A stretch of 64,000 nucleotides of DNA from Zea mays (taxonomy: Eukaryota > Streptophyta > Magnoliopsida > Poales > Poaceae): the NCBI RefSeq assembly GCF_902167145.1, contig NC_050097.1, positions 174,498,923 to 174,562,922 on the forward strand. The letters are read 5' to 3'. Position 1 is the first letter of the stretch; each line of letters begins with the position of its first letter. Under the pieces are notes generated by a model. It was not told where the DNA came from, searched no databases, and saw only the letters and a program-made list of their open reading frames with translations. Of this stretch, positions 31,965 through 43,872 are shown one piece after another. Made by a program: the position numbers and the translations under genes.

Positions 31965-34900
31965 CTAGGGGTAAAACTTCCTGAGATGTTCTATATTCCA
32001 TGAGTTCCCAATTTCCGTGTCGTCCATTTGAGTAAGACGATATGATCCAGGCCGAGTGACTTCTGTTACTATGAATGGCCCTTCCCATAGCGGCGACAAT
32101 TTGTGTCGTCCCTCCCCCGTTAGAATTCGACGGAGGACGAGATCTCCCACTGTGAAGGATCGATGCCGTATGGCTTTATCATGATAGCACCTCAGAGTTT
32201 GCTGATACCGGGCTGACTGAATCACCATATTCAATCGTTCTTCTTCTAGTATATCAACATCATCCAGTCTAGTAGCCTCAGCTTCTGCTATGTTTTCAAA
32301 GATTAATCTCGGTGCCCCAAACTTGAGATCAGCGGGTAGCACTGCCTCCGAACCATAGACCATAAAGAAAGGAGTGTTTCCATGCAAAGCTCGGCTAGGT
32401 TGAGTTCTCAGGCTCCAGACAACATATGTCAACTCTCTGATCCACTTTCCTGCGAACTTTTTATTCTTGTCGAAGACTTTCTTTCTGAGCGCCTCCAATA
32501 TCATCCTGTTGGCTCTTTCTACTTGCCCGTTGGCTCTTGGGTGTGCCACCGAGGCATATTTGATCTGAATGCTTTTTTGTTCACAGAAATCGAAGAACTC
32601 TGAGCTTGTGAAATTGGATCCCAGGTCGGTTATGATGCTATTCGGTATCCCGAACCTGAATATTATGTCCTGTATGAATTCCACTGCCTTAGCTGAAGTT
32701 AGAGAAGCAATGGGTTTGAACTATATCCACTTAGTGAATTTGTCGATAGCAACCAGTACATGTGTGTATCCTCCTTGAGATTTCTTGAAAGGTCCAATCA
32801 TATCCAGTCCCCAGCACGCGAACGGCCAAGTTATAGGTATGGTTTGCAGTTGCTATGCTGGTAGATGCTGTTGTTTTGATAAGTACTGACAAGCTTCGCA
32901 CCTCTGGACTAACTCGGCTGCATCACTCTTTGCCATTGGCCAGTAGAAACCAGACCTGAAGACCTTCCCAACCAGAGTCCTAGATGCTGCGTGTATTCTG
33001 CATTGCCCAGCATGGACCTCATCTAGCGGTTGCTTTCTAGTAGCCGAAAGAATGCATTTCATGAGGACTCCTGATGCGCCCCTTCTGTATAGTGTTTCCC
33101 CAATGAGAGTATAATGAGCTGACTGCCTTGCAATACGCTCTGCTGCATTTTTGCCATCCGGCTCCTCCTCATTCTTTATGTACCTGATGATTGGCTCCCT
33201 CCAATCATCAGAATCTGACTCTGGTTGGCTCAGAATATTGCATTCCTCTACCCGATCTAGTGAAATGCTCGGGGTGCAGTACTTCTTGGACGAAAACTCC
33301 AGGCGGGACCTGAGTCCGACTGGATCCTAGCTTTGACAATGCATCAGCTGCCGTGTTGCGGTCTCTCTCCACATGATGAAATTCCAAACCTTCAAACTTG
33401 TCTTCTAGCTTTCGGACGACAGTGCAGTATTTCCCCATGGAATCATTCGAGCAATCCCATTCTTTGTTTATCTGATTTATGACCACCAGAGAATCCCCAT
33501 ATACCATCAGTCTCTTGATGCCCAGTGATATGGCAATGTTCAGTCTATGAATCAAAGCTTCATATTCTACTGCATTGTTGGACGCTGGGAATAGCAATTG
33601 AAGAGCATATTTGAGTTGTTCACCTCCAGGTGCAATGAAGAGGATCCCTACACCTGCCCCCTGCAGCTTCAACGAGCCATCGAAATACATTCGCCATACT
33701 TCCGCAGTTTCCGAGTTATCTGGCACTTGTTGCTCGTTCCATTCTGATATGAAGTCAACTAGTGCTTGAGTCTTGATTGCGGTACGAGGTCGAAACTCAA
33801 TGTCATGAGCTCCCAGTTCATAGGCCCACTTGGCTATTCTTCCGATGGCTTCTTTATTGTGAAGAATATCCCCTATTGGAAATCCAGTGACTACTATGAC
33901 TTTGTGATCGTCGAAGCAGTGACGGAGCTTACGTGCAGTTAGAAGTACTGCATACAATAGTTTCTGAACTTGAGGGTATTTCTTCTTCGAGGGACCCAGG
34001 ACTTCACTGATGAAATAGACAGGATGTTGCACTGGGCATGCATGTCCTTCTTCTGCTCGCTCGACTACTAACGCGGTGCTCACCACGTGAGTCGTGCAAG
34101 AGATGTATAACAACATATCTTCAACCGGTTGAATCGGCGTGGCTCGGTGCAGCGGTTTTATCACTGGTGGTGTTGTCAGGAATTTCTTCAGTGCGTCTAG
34201 AGCCTCCTGAGCCTCTGAAGTCCACTGGAATTTATCTACCTTCTTGAGCAACTTGTAGAACGGTAGGCCTTTTTCTCCCAGCCTTGATATGAATCTTCTT
34301 AGAGCTGCCATGCATCCAATAAGTCTTTGTACTTTCTTCTGTGATCGTGGTGCTTCCATTCTCATGATAGCCTCGATCTTTTCTAGATTGGCCTCAATTC
34401 CCCGGTGGCTGACAATAAACCCGAGCAATTTTCCTATTGGTACTCCAAAGACGCATTTTTCAGGATTAAGCTTCCATCGATATCGCCGTAGACTGTTGAA
34501 GACCAGCTGTAAATCTTCAATGAAATTTTCTGAATTTTCTGTCTTGATCACCACATCATCCACATAAGCTTCCACACGCTTGCCCCAGTGGTCGGCTAAG
34601 CATGTCTGAATAGCCCTCTGGTAAGTCGCTCCAGCGTTTTTGAGGCCAAACGACATGGAGGTATAGCAGAAGGCACCGAATGGGGTGATGAATGCTGTTT
34701 TTTCTTTGTCTTCTTTTGCCAGGCTGATCTGATGATACCCGGAGTAGCAATCCAAGAAAGACAACATAGAACACCCAGCAGTTGAGTCTACCACCTGGTC
34801 TATTCTAGGGAGTCCAAAGGGATCCTTCGGACAATGTTTGTTGAGATCCATATAGTCGACGCACATGCGCCAATCCACTTTATTCTTTTTGAGTACAAGA

Positions 34901-35757
34901 ATAGGATTTGCTAACCACTCAGGATGTAACACTTCTCTAATGAATCCGATCGTGACCAAGCGAGCCAAATCTGCATGGATGGCTTCTCTCTTGTCGGGCG
35001 TGAAGCGACGTAATTTTTGTTGGATCAGCCTCGCCTGGGGGTAGACCTTCAGTTTGTGCTCGGCCAGTTTTCTTGGGACTCCCGGCATATCCGCAGGTTG
35101 CCATGCGAATACGTCTCGGTTATCTTGCAGGAACTGGATGAGCGCGCCTTCCTATTTGTCATCCAGACTGGAACTGATGATGGCAGTCTTGTGCTCATCG
35201 ACGAACCTGAGGTTGATTCTCTTGGTTTCTTCGGTCGGCCGCATAGAGGTCACAACTTGAGTTTCATTCGCGGGTACCGCGAGGTCTTCCTCAGGCTTTG
35301 AGATCACCTGTGTAGAAGAAGTCGCCAACGGTTTGGTGGTGAGGGTCGCCTGAATGGCCACTCTGAAACATTCTGCGGCGCCTTGGAAGTCAGCGCGCAC
35401 AGTTATGATTCCTTGTGGTCCTGGCATCTTCAATATCATGTATGTATAATGTGGAATGACCATGAACTTTGCCAATCCTGGCCTGCCGATGATGGCTTTG
35501 TACCCGTAGTCGAAGTTTGCCACCTCGAACCTGAGGAACTCGGTTCTGTAGTTTTCCGGAGTTCCGAAGGTGACCGACATGTAGATGTGTCCCAGTGGAT
35601 ATTCTCCCTCAGTCGGCACGCTGCCAAAGAAAGGAGTGTCCGACTCATGGAGCTCTTTGAGGGGAACTCCCAAGCCTTGGAGCGTCCGGGGGAAGGTGAC
35701 GATAATGCTGCTTCCCCCGTCCACTAGTACCTTTTTTACCCTGCTTTCTCGGATCAC
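31965..35757 (-). pseudogene. Tat pol: protease, RT, dual RNase H, integrase
   Basis: Protease (35757-35152) has KKVLVDGGSSI and AIIGRPGLAKF. RT (about 35000-34300) carries AYVDDVVI. A first RNase H-like domain spans about 34150-33750. A second RNase H of the archaeal-like type (about 33690-33330) has MYFDGSLKLQGAGVGI, NNAVEYEALI and GDSLVVINQ. Integrase (about 33060-31965) has the H-C zinc region, D (GLDMIGPF), D (TDLGSNF) and E (QVERANR). Breaks are a TAG at 35154-35152 before RT, a frame change between 33208 and 33062, and a stop near 32850. Two RNase H domains are a known mark of Tat elements. Confidence 0.85.
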
Positions 35758-35898
35758 CGGATCGACAAGGAGCGGGTACTTGCCCGGGTGGTCGAAGTTG
35801 AGCCACTGATCCGCCCGAGTGAAGGTGATCGGGTGCTAGGACCATCGATACGGGGCGGGAGGTCCAACGGTCGCCACCAATATCTGACGATCGTTGAG

Positions 35899-37995
35899 CT
35901 ATTGTTGCCTCTTGCTTTCTTGCGACCCATGTCCGCCGAAGATGACGCTAAATTCTCCATCGACGCGTGGGAAGGCTCCACCTCCTCCCCTCTCCTGCTG
36001 TTGGGGTTGTCGAGGTTCTCCAGGTCCTCCTCGTGGTGGGGGAGGCGGCAGAGGTTGGAAGGGTCGGCCATTACCCACGGAATGCTTGAAGTCTCTGCAG
36101 TTCCGAAGGGTGTGGCGCATGTCCTTGTGGTACGGGCACTGGGCGTCGAGGATGTCGTTCAGCGTGCGTTCGCCTCCGCGAGCTCCTCCTCGAGCGCGAG
36201 AGGCAGGTGGTTCGGCGGCGTGGACTTCTTCACGAGGCCTCTTCTCCCAACGTTTGTCGGGTTGTTGGTTCGTGTCGCGTCGTGGTGCCGCCTGTGCAGG
36301 CTTTGCTCCTCCGATGAGATCCTGAGCTCGTTCGTCGGCAGTGATGTAGAGGTCAGCTTCCCGGAACAGTTGCTCGGAGGTAGTCGGCGCTTTCTGCAGT
36401 ATGGCGCGGACGAAGGCCGAGTCATTAGATCCCCGGTAGAAATCCACGATCACTGCCGCTTCTGCGACCTCGGGGATACGATTTCTCATGGTCTGAAATA
36501 TTTTGAGGTATGACCGGAGAGTCTCATCCCCTCGGCACTTGATGGATTTGAGGTCCGATGGTTGCACCGGTTTGTCGGAGAGAGATTGGAAGTTGGCGGT
36601 GAAGCGCCGACTGAAATTGCTCCAGTCGTCGATGCAGTGTCGGGGTAGGTGTCGCAGCCATTGCAGTGCATCCTGCCCGAGGACGATAGGCAACTATGCG
36701 GTCATGACGTCTTCGGTTGCCTCAGCGGCTCGGGCGGCGGTGGTGTAGACGGCTAGCCAGCCTCCCGGATCCTGCTTAGGCTCGTACTTGTCGACGTTGG
36801 AGACTTTGAAGTTAGGGGGCCATTGAATGACCCTGAGGCGTGGAGTGAGTGCCGATACTCCACATGTGTCCTCCTGTCGTCGATGATGATGTCTGTCCCG
36901 GGGAGGGGAGTTGTTGTCGTGGTGCCTCGACCGTCCCCGGGTCGTGCCACCAGTCGAAGCCGTTGCCGACTCAGTTCTGATGGCCTGACTCCGCGCAGGG
37001 ATGTCGTGATCCCGGTGATATTCTTCCCGGCGCCGGATCTCGTTCTCGTGTCGTCGTTCGCACGAGGCGTTGATGGAGCTCTGTGCATCTCGCCAACTAT
37101 TGATGGCGTGTCATAGATCGCTCGGTGGATGGGCGAGAGGTAGAAGGTGGTTGGCTGCCCGAGTGAACAACCGCCGATAGCCCTCGACGTCTGGAGTCCG
37201 AGGGAGGCCATTGGCTATCCGAGCCAATACTCCACCAACTTCACTTGGTGTGTTCATGGCTCGGGCGAAGTCGGGGTTCAGGTTGCGTCCGAAAAGTGGA
37301 TTCTCTCGGTGTTGCCTCGCTTCCTGCTCAGCCTGCTCTTGAGCTTGCCGACGGTCACGTCGTTGAGAATTCCTCCTTTCCCTGAAGACCTGTTCTTCTG
37401 GAGTTTCTCCTATCTCTGAGACCTCGTCTCGTGATACGAGCTGCACCGGGTCCCGCTCTCCGGCCTCGTGATGTCGCCGAATATTTCGGTGTCGGTTCCT
37501 TCGTCGGCGGGATTCCCGCTGAGGAGGTTCTTCCCCGGGCGCAGTTGGTTCATCGTCGGAGACGGGGGGCGACTCCACTCTCCCGATGAAGAGGATGTCG
37601 AGGTAGAATGGAACTGCCGCTGTGACGAGCTTCTTTCCGTTCTCCTTTGAGGACGGAGGCACCGGAAGAGCAGTTTGACAATCCTTTGCCTTGTTCGCTT
37701 CCTTTTTTCTTGTGATCCGTGTCCATTTTTCCGTCGGAGAGGTGGACAACGGAGTTCTCTGGGTAGACGGACCCTCGGCTCCTAGCTTGCTGAAGGTGGT
37801 CTTTGCTCGGAGCGCTGGAGGTTGCGCTTTTTCCTGCTTCGCTCCGACTTTCCCGGAGATTTTTGAGGAAGACTTTCTCTCCGACGGATCCACGATGCGA
37901 TGTAGAGTTCCTTCATCTGCTACGAACGAAATGGTTCCGAAGCAGAACACGGACCCGGGGCGGAGGACGATCTTGTGCTGGAAAGTGATGGCCAT
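35899..37995 (-). pseudogene. Tat gag (stops at 37111 and 36694)
   Basis: Starts at ATG 37995 just inside the 5' LTR and primer site; the GTG at 38019 is less likely. One frame runs through an Arg/Glu-rich N-terminal region and a retrotransposon gag core (ALQWLRHLPRHCIDDWSNFS, ETLRSYLKIFQTMRNRIPE). A zinc-knuckle-like CPYHKDMRHTLRNC follows, then a Pro/Gly-rich tail. In-frame stops lie at 37113-37111 and 36696-36694, and the frame ends at 35899. Further stops separate it from protease. Confidence 0.8.
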
Positions 37996-38041
37996 TGAGC
38001 TAGCTTGGATCAGTGACACACCCCCTACCTGGCGCGCCAGC

Positions 38042-38653
38042 TGTCGGTATTTTGGGTCCGACCGTGCACCCGGGGTTGCCCCTCGAGGTGCTTTTTGGAG
38101 TAGGACGGTGTTACCGACTGTAGCTCAATGGTTCGCGCTAGATGCACGAGAGACAGTGAACGATTTTGTAAAGGTTCGGGCCGCTTTGAGATGCGTAACA
38201 CCCTACGTCCTGGCGTGAGTACTTTGGGTGGTGAGTTACAAGGAGATTCTCTAATGCTAAGGATATTAGAGAACTGAGTGGATGGCTAAGTAGTGAGATG
38301 CTTTTGAGGGGATGCTCCCTATGCCTTATATACTCGACCGTGGGGCGTTTACATGTGGATATGATAACAACGTGAGCCTAAGTAATAGTGAACCAACTGA
38401 GCCTATCTTCCTATGATTCCGCCGACCTACCCCTTATTCAATTCCGATGTATGAGGGCACTGCACGGGAAGGTCGGATCACTGTTGCGATCATTGCTCAA
38501 ATTCATCGGGTCGTCTGGTCTTGTGTCAATCCACTTCACTAGACGTTCCTCCCCAGGCCCACGAAGGGATGACCTTGCGAATTATTGGGCCCACGGGCCT
38601 TTCGTGAGGTCTTTTATCCTTCCGGTGGACCTGGGGGATATCCGTCCCCCACA
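38042..38653 (-). repeat. 5' LTR of the Tat element (612 bp)
   Basis: Begins TGTCGGTATTTTGGG and ends CCCCCACA on plus. It pairs with 15355-15965. The internal side carries GCGCGCCAGCTG and the primer-binding sequence. Confidence 0.9.
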
Positions 38654-38739
38654 AAAATCGTCTCCAATAAAAGTTGGTTGCGAGCTATAGCTCCTATCGA
38701 GGAGGATGAAGGGGGTTTTAACTACTAATGTTACTGACA

Positions 38740-38890
38740 GTTGGCTTAAGGAACCGCTAGTGAAAACCGATTTCCACTAGCGTTTCCTTAACAGAACTGC
38801 CGGTGGAAATCGACTATTTTCACTGGCGGTTGGTGCAAGGGAACCGCTAGTGGAAATCGGTTTTCTTTGTCCGTTGGCTAGTCGGGCCTA
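38740..38890. repeat. CACTA-like subterminal inverted repeats
   Basis: Repeated CCGCTAGTGAAAA, TTTCCACTAGCG and CCGCTAGTGGAAATCGG units occur in both orientations. This is the style of CACTA transposon ends in grasses. The element into which the Tat copy inserted is probably of this kind. The exact termini were not located. Confidence 0.5.
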
Positions 38891-38992
38891 CCTATTTATT
38901 ATTACTGGTGCACGATAACTGAAACTGTCTGTAAAAAGTTGAATACATGTAGGCTTAGAGCACTTTTTCTACTTAGTGTTAGTGTCATTTCC

Positions 38993-39042
38993 CTTACAAA
39001 CAACACTATATATTATTCTTACAAACAACACTATATATTATT
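38993..39042. repeat. 25-bp perfect tandem duplication
   Basis: CTTACAAACAACACTATATA plus TTATT occurs twice head to tail. Confidence 0.9.
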
Positions 39043-39101
39043 CGTAAGGAGAAACCATATCCTCCATTCCTCCTTCCATACAAGATAACCATCCTCTTAA
39101 G

Positions 39102-39320
39102 TTTTTTTTTTGAAGAGAACGGCAAGAGAGTTGCCGAAGATTTTATTAGAAAAGAAAGAGAATACAACCAGGAGGCCCATGAGGCAAGCAGAACAATACT
39201 CACAAAACAAAGAGGAAAACAGAAAACAAAACCACTATAAAAACACCAAAAGGAAAACTTTAGGAATCCATAGCTAACTTGAACCGGCCCACATCCTCTT
39301 TGATGATGAAAGCAATTTGC
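39102..39320 (-). mobile_element. 3' end of an L1-type LINE
   Basis: On minus the sequence ends in a small hairpin (GGCAACTCTCTTGCC) followed by GTTCTCTTC and a poly(A) tail (T-run on plus, 39102-39112). This arrangement is common at grass L1 3' ends. No ORF is left and the 5' limit is not defined. Confidence 0.5.
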
Positions 39321-40094
39321 CATAGAAACAAAAACCTAGCTCACTATAATACTCTTTTATTGATATGTATCACCGAAAACCGATCATCATCTATCTATAT
39401 ATCTCACTATAATACTATTTCAACATATACAAGCTATCTACATCAACCTTCACTAACTATTCACATCATCCACTCTACCACAGCCTATATATCTATAGGC
39501 TATGACTGGTCGGTATAAATCTGCACCGACCCATCTAATACCGCTAATAGCGACGTTGGTACTACACAAGATTTTACCCACCAACCGTTTATACCGGACG
39601 CTATGCCTATTATAAATTTATGGTCTGACTACGCTATATATTTATAGAGATCAACTGTCAAACTCTATACATCCATACATGAAAATAACCACATATAATA
39701 TCATTTCTTTATACATTAACCTCATACTCAATTTTAATTATACAATCCGCCACGGTAAAATGATAAATCTATGTCGACCACAAAAAAACTGGCATATATT
39801 AGTTAGTTTACATCGGCCAAACATAACCGACGTAAATAAGCTAATTATTTACAATGATTTTATAAGGCGACGTAAAACTTAATATTGTGAAATCACGTTA
39901 CCTAGCTATTATTACCTCCTACCTGAAATCAGTAATGCAACCTAAAACTTAATATTGGAGAAGAATAAAAAATATGTATCCAATAGCTAGCAAACGTTCA
40001 GTCTCACACAATAAGTCGCTAACCATAATATCAATACAGTGGTAGCAAGAGAGATCCTGAATTCTAGTCCTAGACATGAAGCTATCAATTATGT
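39321..40094. other. AT-rich sequence without a supported gene
   Basis: Contains many CTATATATC/CACTATAATACT phrases and ACCGAC/GTCGGT motifs around 39505-39610. These suggest fragments of DNA transposon ends. No boundaries could be set. Confidence 0.35.
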
Positions 40095-40380
40095 GATGTT
40101 GTGAATGATGACAACAACAATAAAACCTTTTAGTCTCAAGTAAGGTAGAATAGGCTAGACTTGAAATCCACAATAAGCCATAAATAATGGTTCATTCATG
40201 TGGATAGTTGTTTTTCTTTCGGTCCTATTTAAGTCTAGATTTTTGGATATATTCCATGCTTTTAAGTATCACTATTGTCTCTTCCTATATCAACTTTATC
40301 CTTTATCTACCATCTTCTCCTTACTATTACACATTAGGATCCCGCTACACATTAATTGGTGTCTCTATAGGTGTCCGTTG
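40095..40380 (-). mobile_element. RTE-type LINE, C-terminus and 3' tail (left piece)
   Basis: On minus it encodes KAWNISKNLDLNRTERKT and then a 3' UTR resembling AGCCTA...GACTAAAAGG, ending in a TTG-repeat tail (ACAACAACAA on plus, 40111-40120). This is the standard 3' end of plant RTE-like non-LTR elements. A 14-bp target duplication GATGTTGTGAATGA flanks the whole LINE (40095-40108 and 46977-46990). The rest of the LINE lies at 46555-46976, beyond the LTR element. Confidence 0.75.
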
Positions 40381-41685
40381 TGTAAGGAAAATGGACCCCG
40401 GGCCATTTGGCTAAATGAGTTTTGGTGTTTGATGATTAACACAATCCGTGAACTAATGTGTTTGCTAATGTTTATGTTTGTAGTTCACAGGATGCCAAAA
40501 TAACTTGGACCAAGATATTGAGGAAAGAAACACCTCAAAATAAGACATTAAGAAGATCAAGAAAAGTCCAAGAAGAGACGCAGTGTTGCCTGCGAACTGT
40601 CCGGTGCCACACGCCGGACTGTCGGTGCACCAGGAACTACAACCCTAACGGCTAGTTCCAGGTGGCACCAAGGAGGGAAGACCACCGGACTGTTTGGTCT
40701 GAAGTCCGGACTGTCTGGTGTGTAAAGCCTGCGCGCTAATGGTCACCTGCTCTGACAGACCTAACAACTAGGCGCACCGGATAGGGGCACCGGACTGTCC
40801 GGTGCACCACAGAAAGCAGCAGCTTTCCTCCAACGGCTAGTTTTGTGTTGGGGGCAATAAATACAGCCCAACCGGCCATTTCCAAGTGTGGGAGCCCAAG
40901 AGACATACCAAGGCATATAGTAGACATTCCCAAGTGCTCTAACACCCAAGTGCTTAATTGAATCACTCGGTAATTAGCGTAGGTGCTTTGCGAATTGCTT
41001 AGGTTAGTTAGACCGCTCTAGTCCTTGCTCTAGGTGAACCCTAGTTAGTTGAGTGAGTTTTGTAAAACCACACAACCCCTCGCCTCTTGCACGAGCCATT
41101 GTAATTATACTGAGTGGGGCGAGAGTCTTGCGAGATCGTGACAACCGCGTTTGTGTCACGGCCGCCACCGTGTACCGGAGGGAACGAGGCCCGCAGCGTT
41201 TCGGCCGGAAGCTCGATAGTGGAGACGGCGTGGAGCGTCTGAGAGGAGCCGAAAGCGGAGCACCACTTGCGCGTGGAGAAGGCCCGCAGCTCTCTACGGA
41301 GTTATTCGACCGAGGTGCTTGGCCCTCGCGTGGGCTTCCCTTTGTGTAGAGGCACCAACGAGGATTAGTCGGGACCTTGGCGGTTACGGATACCTCGGTA
41401 AAAATACCGGCGTCATCCACAAGAGTTTGCATCTCTACTTTGCTCTTTAAGTTTCTGCATTTATATTAAGCATTTAAGCTTCAATCTTGTATTCATACTT
41501 ATATAGTGTAGATTAAAACTTAGCCATTGCGGTAGAGATAGAAACACTTAGACAAAACCTAGTTTGCACATTCTAGTTTGATTATTTGCATAGGTTTTGC
41601 TCTAGGGATTTATTTGTGACCTAGTTTAGTGAAAGTTTTAGAAGTCCTAATTCACCCCCCTCTTAGGCGTCACCTGTTTCCTACA
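40381..41685 (+). repeat. 5' LTR (1305 bp)
   Basis: TGTAAGG...TTTCCTACA. Relative to the 3' LTR it has an extra 23 bp at 40749-40771. CCGGACTGTCCGGTG-type motifs lie at 40600-40810. Confidence 0.9.
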
Positions 41686-41766
41686 AGTGGTATCAGAGCC
41701 TAGTTTGGCTCATTTGAAATGCTTTATCTTCACCGCTAAAAGACTCGACGCTTCTTAGAGGAAGGG

Positions 41767-43872
41767 ATGGATACCCATAGGCCACCACACTTCGACGACA
41801 CTAACTTCCCATATTATAGTGCTAGAATGGCTTGTTACCTAGAGGTCGTTGATCTAGGTGTTTGAAGAGTCACTCGTGATGGGATGAAACCCCCCAAGAA
41901 TCCCGAGAAACCCACCACGAGTGAGGAAAAAGAATCTCATTTAAATGCTAGAGCCGAAAATTGCTTGTATGAATCTCTTAGCATGGATATTTTTAATCAA
42001 GTATTTACCTTGAAAAGTGCTAATGAGATTTGGCTAAAATTGCATGAGCTCCATGACGACACATCCAATGTCCGTGAGCAAAAACATTTCCTAGTCTTAA
42101 ATGAGTATAATTCTTTTGCTATGAGAGATGATGAGCTTGTTAGAGACATGTATTCTCGCTTGAATCTAATTATCAATGAGCTCAATTCTATTGGCATTAA
42201 TAAGCTAGGTGATGCAGACATTGTGAGGAAGATTATCTCCCTGCTACCACAACAAAGATACGAGAGCATCATCACCATCCTTCACAACTTGGAGGACTTG
42301 AGTACCATGACCCCGACCAATGTGATTGTGAAAATCGCGGCCTTTGAGATGTCGCGAAAAATGTGTCGGGGAGAGGAGCCAACTTTCTCAAGGCCATATG
42401 CTTTGGCATGTGATGAAAGGAAGGGTAAAAAGAATGCTCCCACTCCAAGTTCCTCAAGTGAAGAAGAAGAAGAAAAGAAAGTGATGATGAAGGAGATAAT
42501 CAACCATCAACATCATCCTCCGAAGATAAAGAAACGATCCGACGCGTCGGAAAGGTAATGGGGATGATCCACAAGATTAATCTAATGGGTGTGCCCCTGT
42601 AGGTAGAGGATCTTCTCTTTAACATTGACAGGAAAAAGCAAAGAAGAGAGGATGCTTCGCATGCAGGGAGAAGGGCCACTTCAGGGACAACTGTCCAACT
42701 ATGGCTGAACCTAAGAAGGAGAGGAGCAAAGGCAAGGCGCTAACAAGTGTCAAAACTTGGGATGATTCTTCAAGCGAAGATGAACCTCCAAGGACGCGTA
42801 GCCATCGGTCCTCATCACGATCATCACACAAATGCCTTATGGCAAGAGGTAAAATGAGCATACCATCCTCTAGTAATGAAAGTAGTAGTAGTGATGATGA
42901 AGGTGAGGAAAAGTCCTCTGTAGATGAGCATGTGGAAGCCGTTAAATTTTTCCAGGATGTTTGCACTAAGCAAAAAGCTCAACTTAAAACCTTGAAAAAT
43001 AAGTTGATTAGCTCTCAAAATGATTATAAAAGTTTGCTAGAAAATTTTGAAACTTTTGCAAACTTAAACAGTGAGTTGTCAACTAAACTTGAGCTATTAG
43101 AGTCTAGTGCTCCATCCACTGCTACCGATGATGGCCTTATTAAAAAGAATGAAAAACTTAAGGCTAAGTTAGTTAGCTCTCAAGAAGCTGTTGAAAATTT
43201 GCTAGAGAAAATGGAAATCCTTAGCATACACAATAATGAGCTAACTACTAATCTAGAAAACATTGGTAGCACCCTAGAAGTATCTTTGGTTGAAATACCT
43301 GAAATTATTAAGAAAGATGCTTCTACTTCCTGATTTGATTTAATTGATAATTCTAACCCCTACAATCAAGTTCTTGTTAAGAATGTTATTATAGAAACTT
43401 GTTTGGACGAGATTGCAATGGAAAATGAGCAATTAAAGCAAGAAGTGGCTCGCCTTGGAAAAGCCTTGTATGACAAGTAAAGCAAAGCCAAACAAATCCA
43501 CCCTCCACAGGATAACACCACTGCGGGAGTGAACAAGCCTATGGAGGGTGAAACTGTGATTTTTGTAGGTTATGCCACAAGGAAGGCCACAAGTCTTTCC
43601 AATGCAAGGCGATGACTGGGGATAAGCAAAGGCAAAGGCAAAAGCTCAAGCAAAAGCCATCAAGCAAAATCTCCAACACATATATCAAAAAAGGTGGACA
43701 AAAAGGCTGCTACACCATATCCGATCAAGAAGAAAAAGAATGGAAAGGTGATAGCAATCAAGGCCAACAAGCAAGCTAACAAAGGAAAGGAGGCCAAACG
43801 CATCTGGGTGCCAAAGGAAATAATTTCAACCATGAAAAGCACCAAGAATGTTTGGATCTCGAAAGGGAAGTG
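41767..43872 (+). pseudogene. gag of the non-autonomous element, two zinc knuckles
   Basis: ATG 41767 starts MDTHRPPHFDDTNFPYYSAR, the usual beginning of copia gag. A TGA (where Trp is expected) follows 32 codons later. The core continues at 41884-42558 (UBN2-type: SMDIFNQVFTLKSANEIWLKL). After a frame change a first knuckle CFACREKGHFRDNC is at 42653-42694. A coiled coil runs 42900-43333. After further breaks a second knuckle CRLCHKEGHKSFQC is at about 43564-43605. The tail IWVPKEI...NVWISKGK ends at TGA 43870-43872. It is dead as a single ORF. Confidence 0.75.

Larger units (their letters stand above)
15355..38653 (-). mobile_element. Complete Tat-lineage gypsy retrotransposon (about 14 kb plus nested copia)
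   Basis: LTRs are 38042-38653 (5') and 15355-15965 (3'), both TGTCGG...CCCCCACA on plus. Next to the 5' LTR is a primer-binding-like TGGCGCGCCAGGTAGGGG. Next to the 3' LTR is a polypurine tract (CCCCCAAT on plus, 15969-15976). The candidate target duplication is AAAAC/AAAAT (one transition). Order on minus is gag, protease, RT, RNase H, second RNase H, integrase, then a long 3' region with opposite-strand genes and tandem repeats. A copia element at 20351-29669 is nested in it. The layout fits RIRE2/Cinful-Zeon types; the exact family is not certain. Confidence 0.85.

Noticed and set aside
36503..38218. Plus-strand ORFs across the Tat gag region
   Set aside because: They oppose a minus-strand frame with gag, zinc-knuckle and Pro-rich features and show none themselves.
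41688..41699. tRNA-like sequence TGGTATCAGAGC
   Set aside because: It is the primer-binding site complementary to initiator tRNA-Met next to an LTR, not a tRNA gene; the same applies at 28363-28374.
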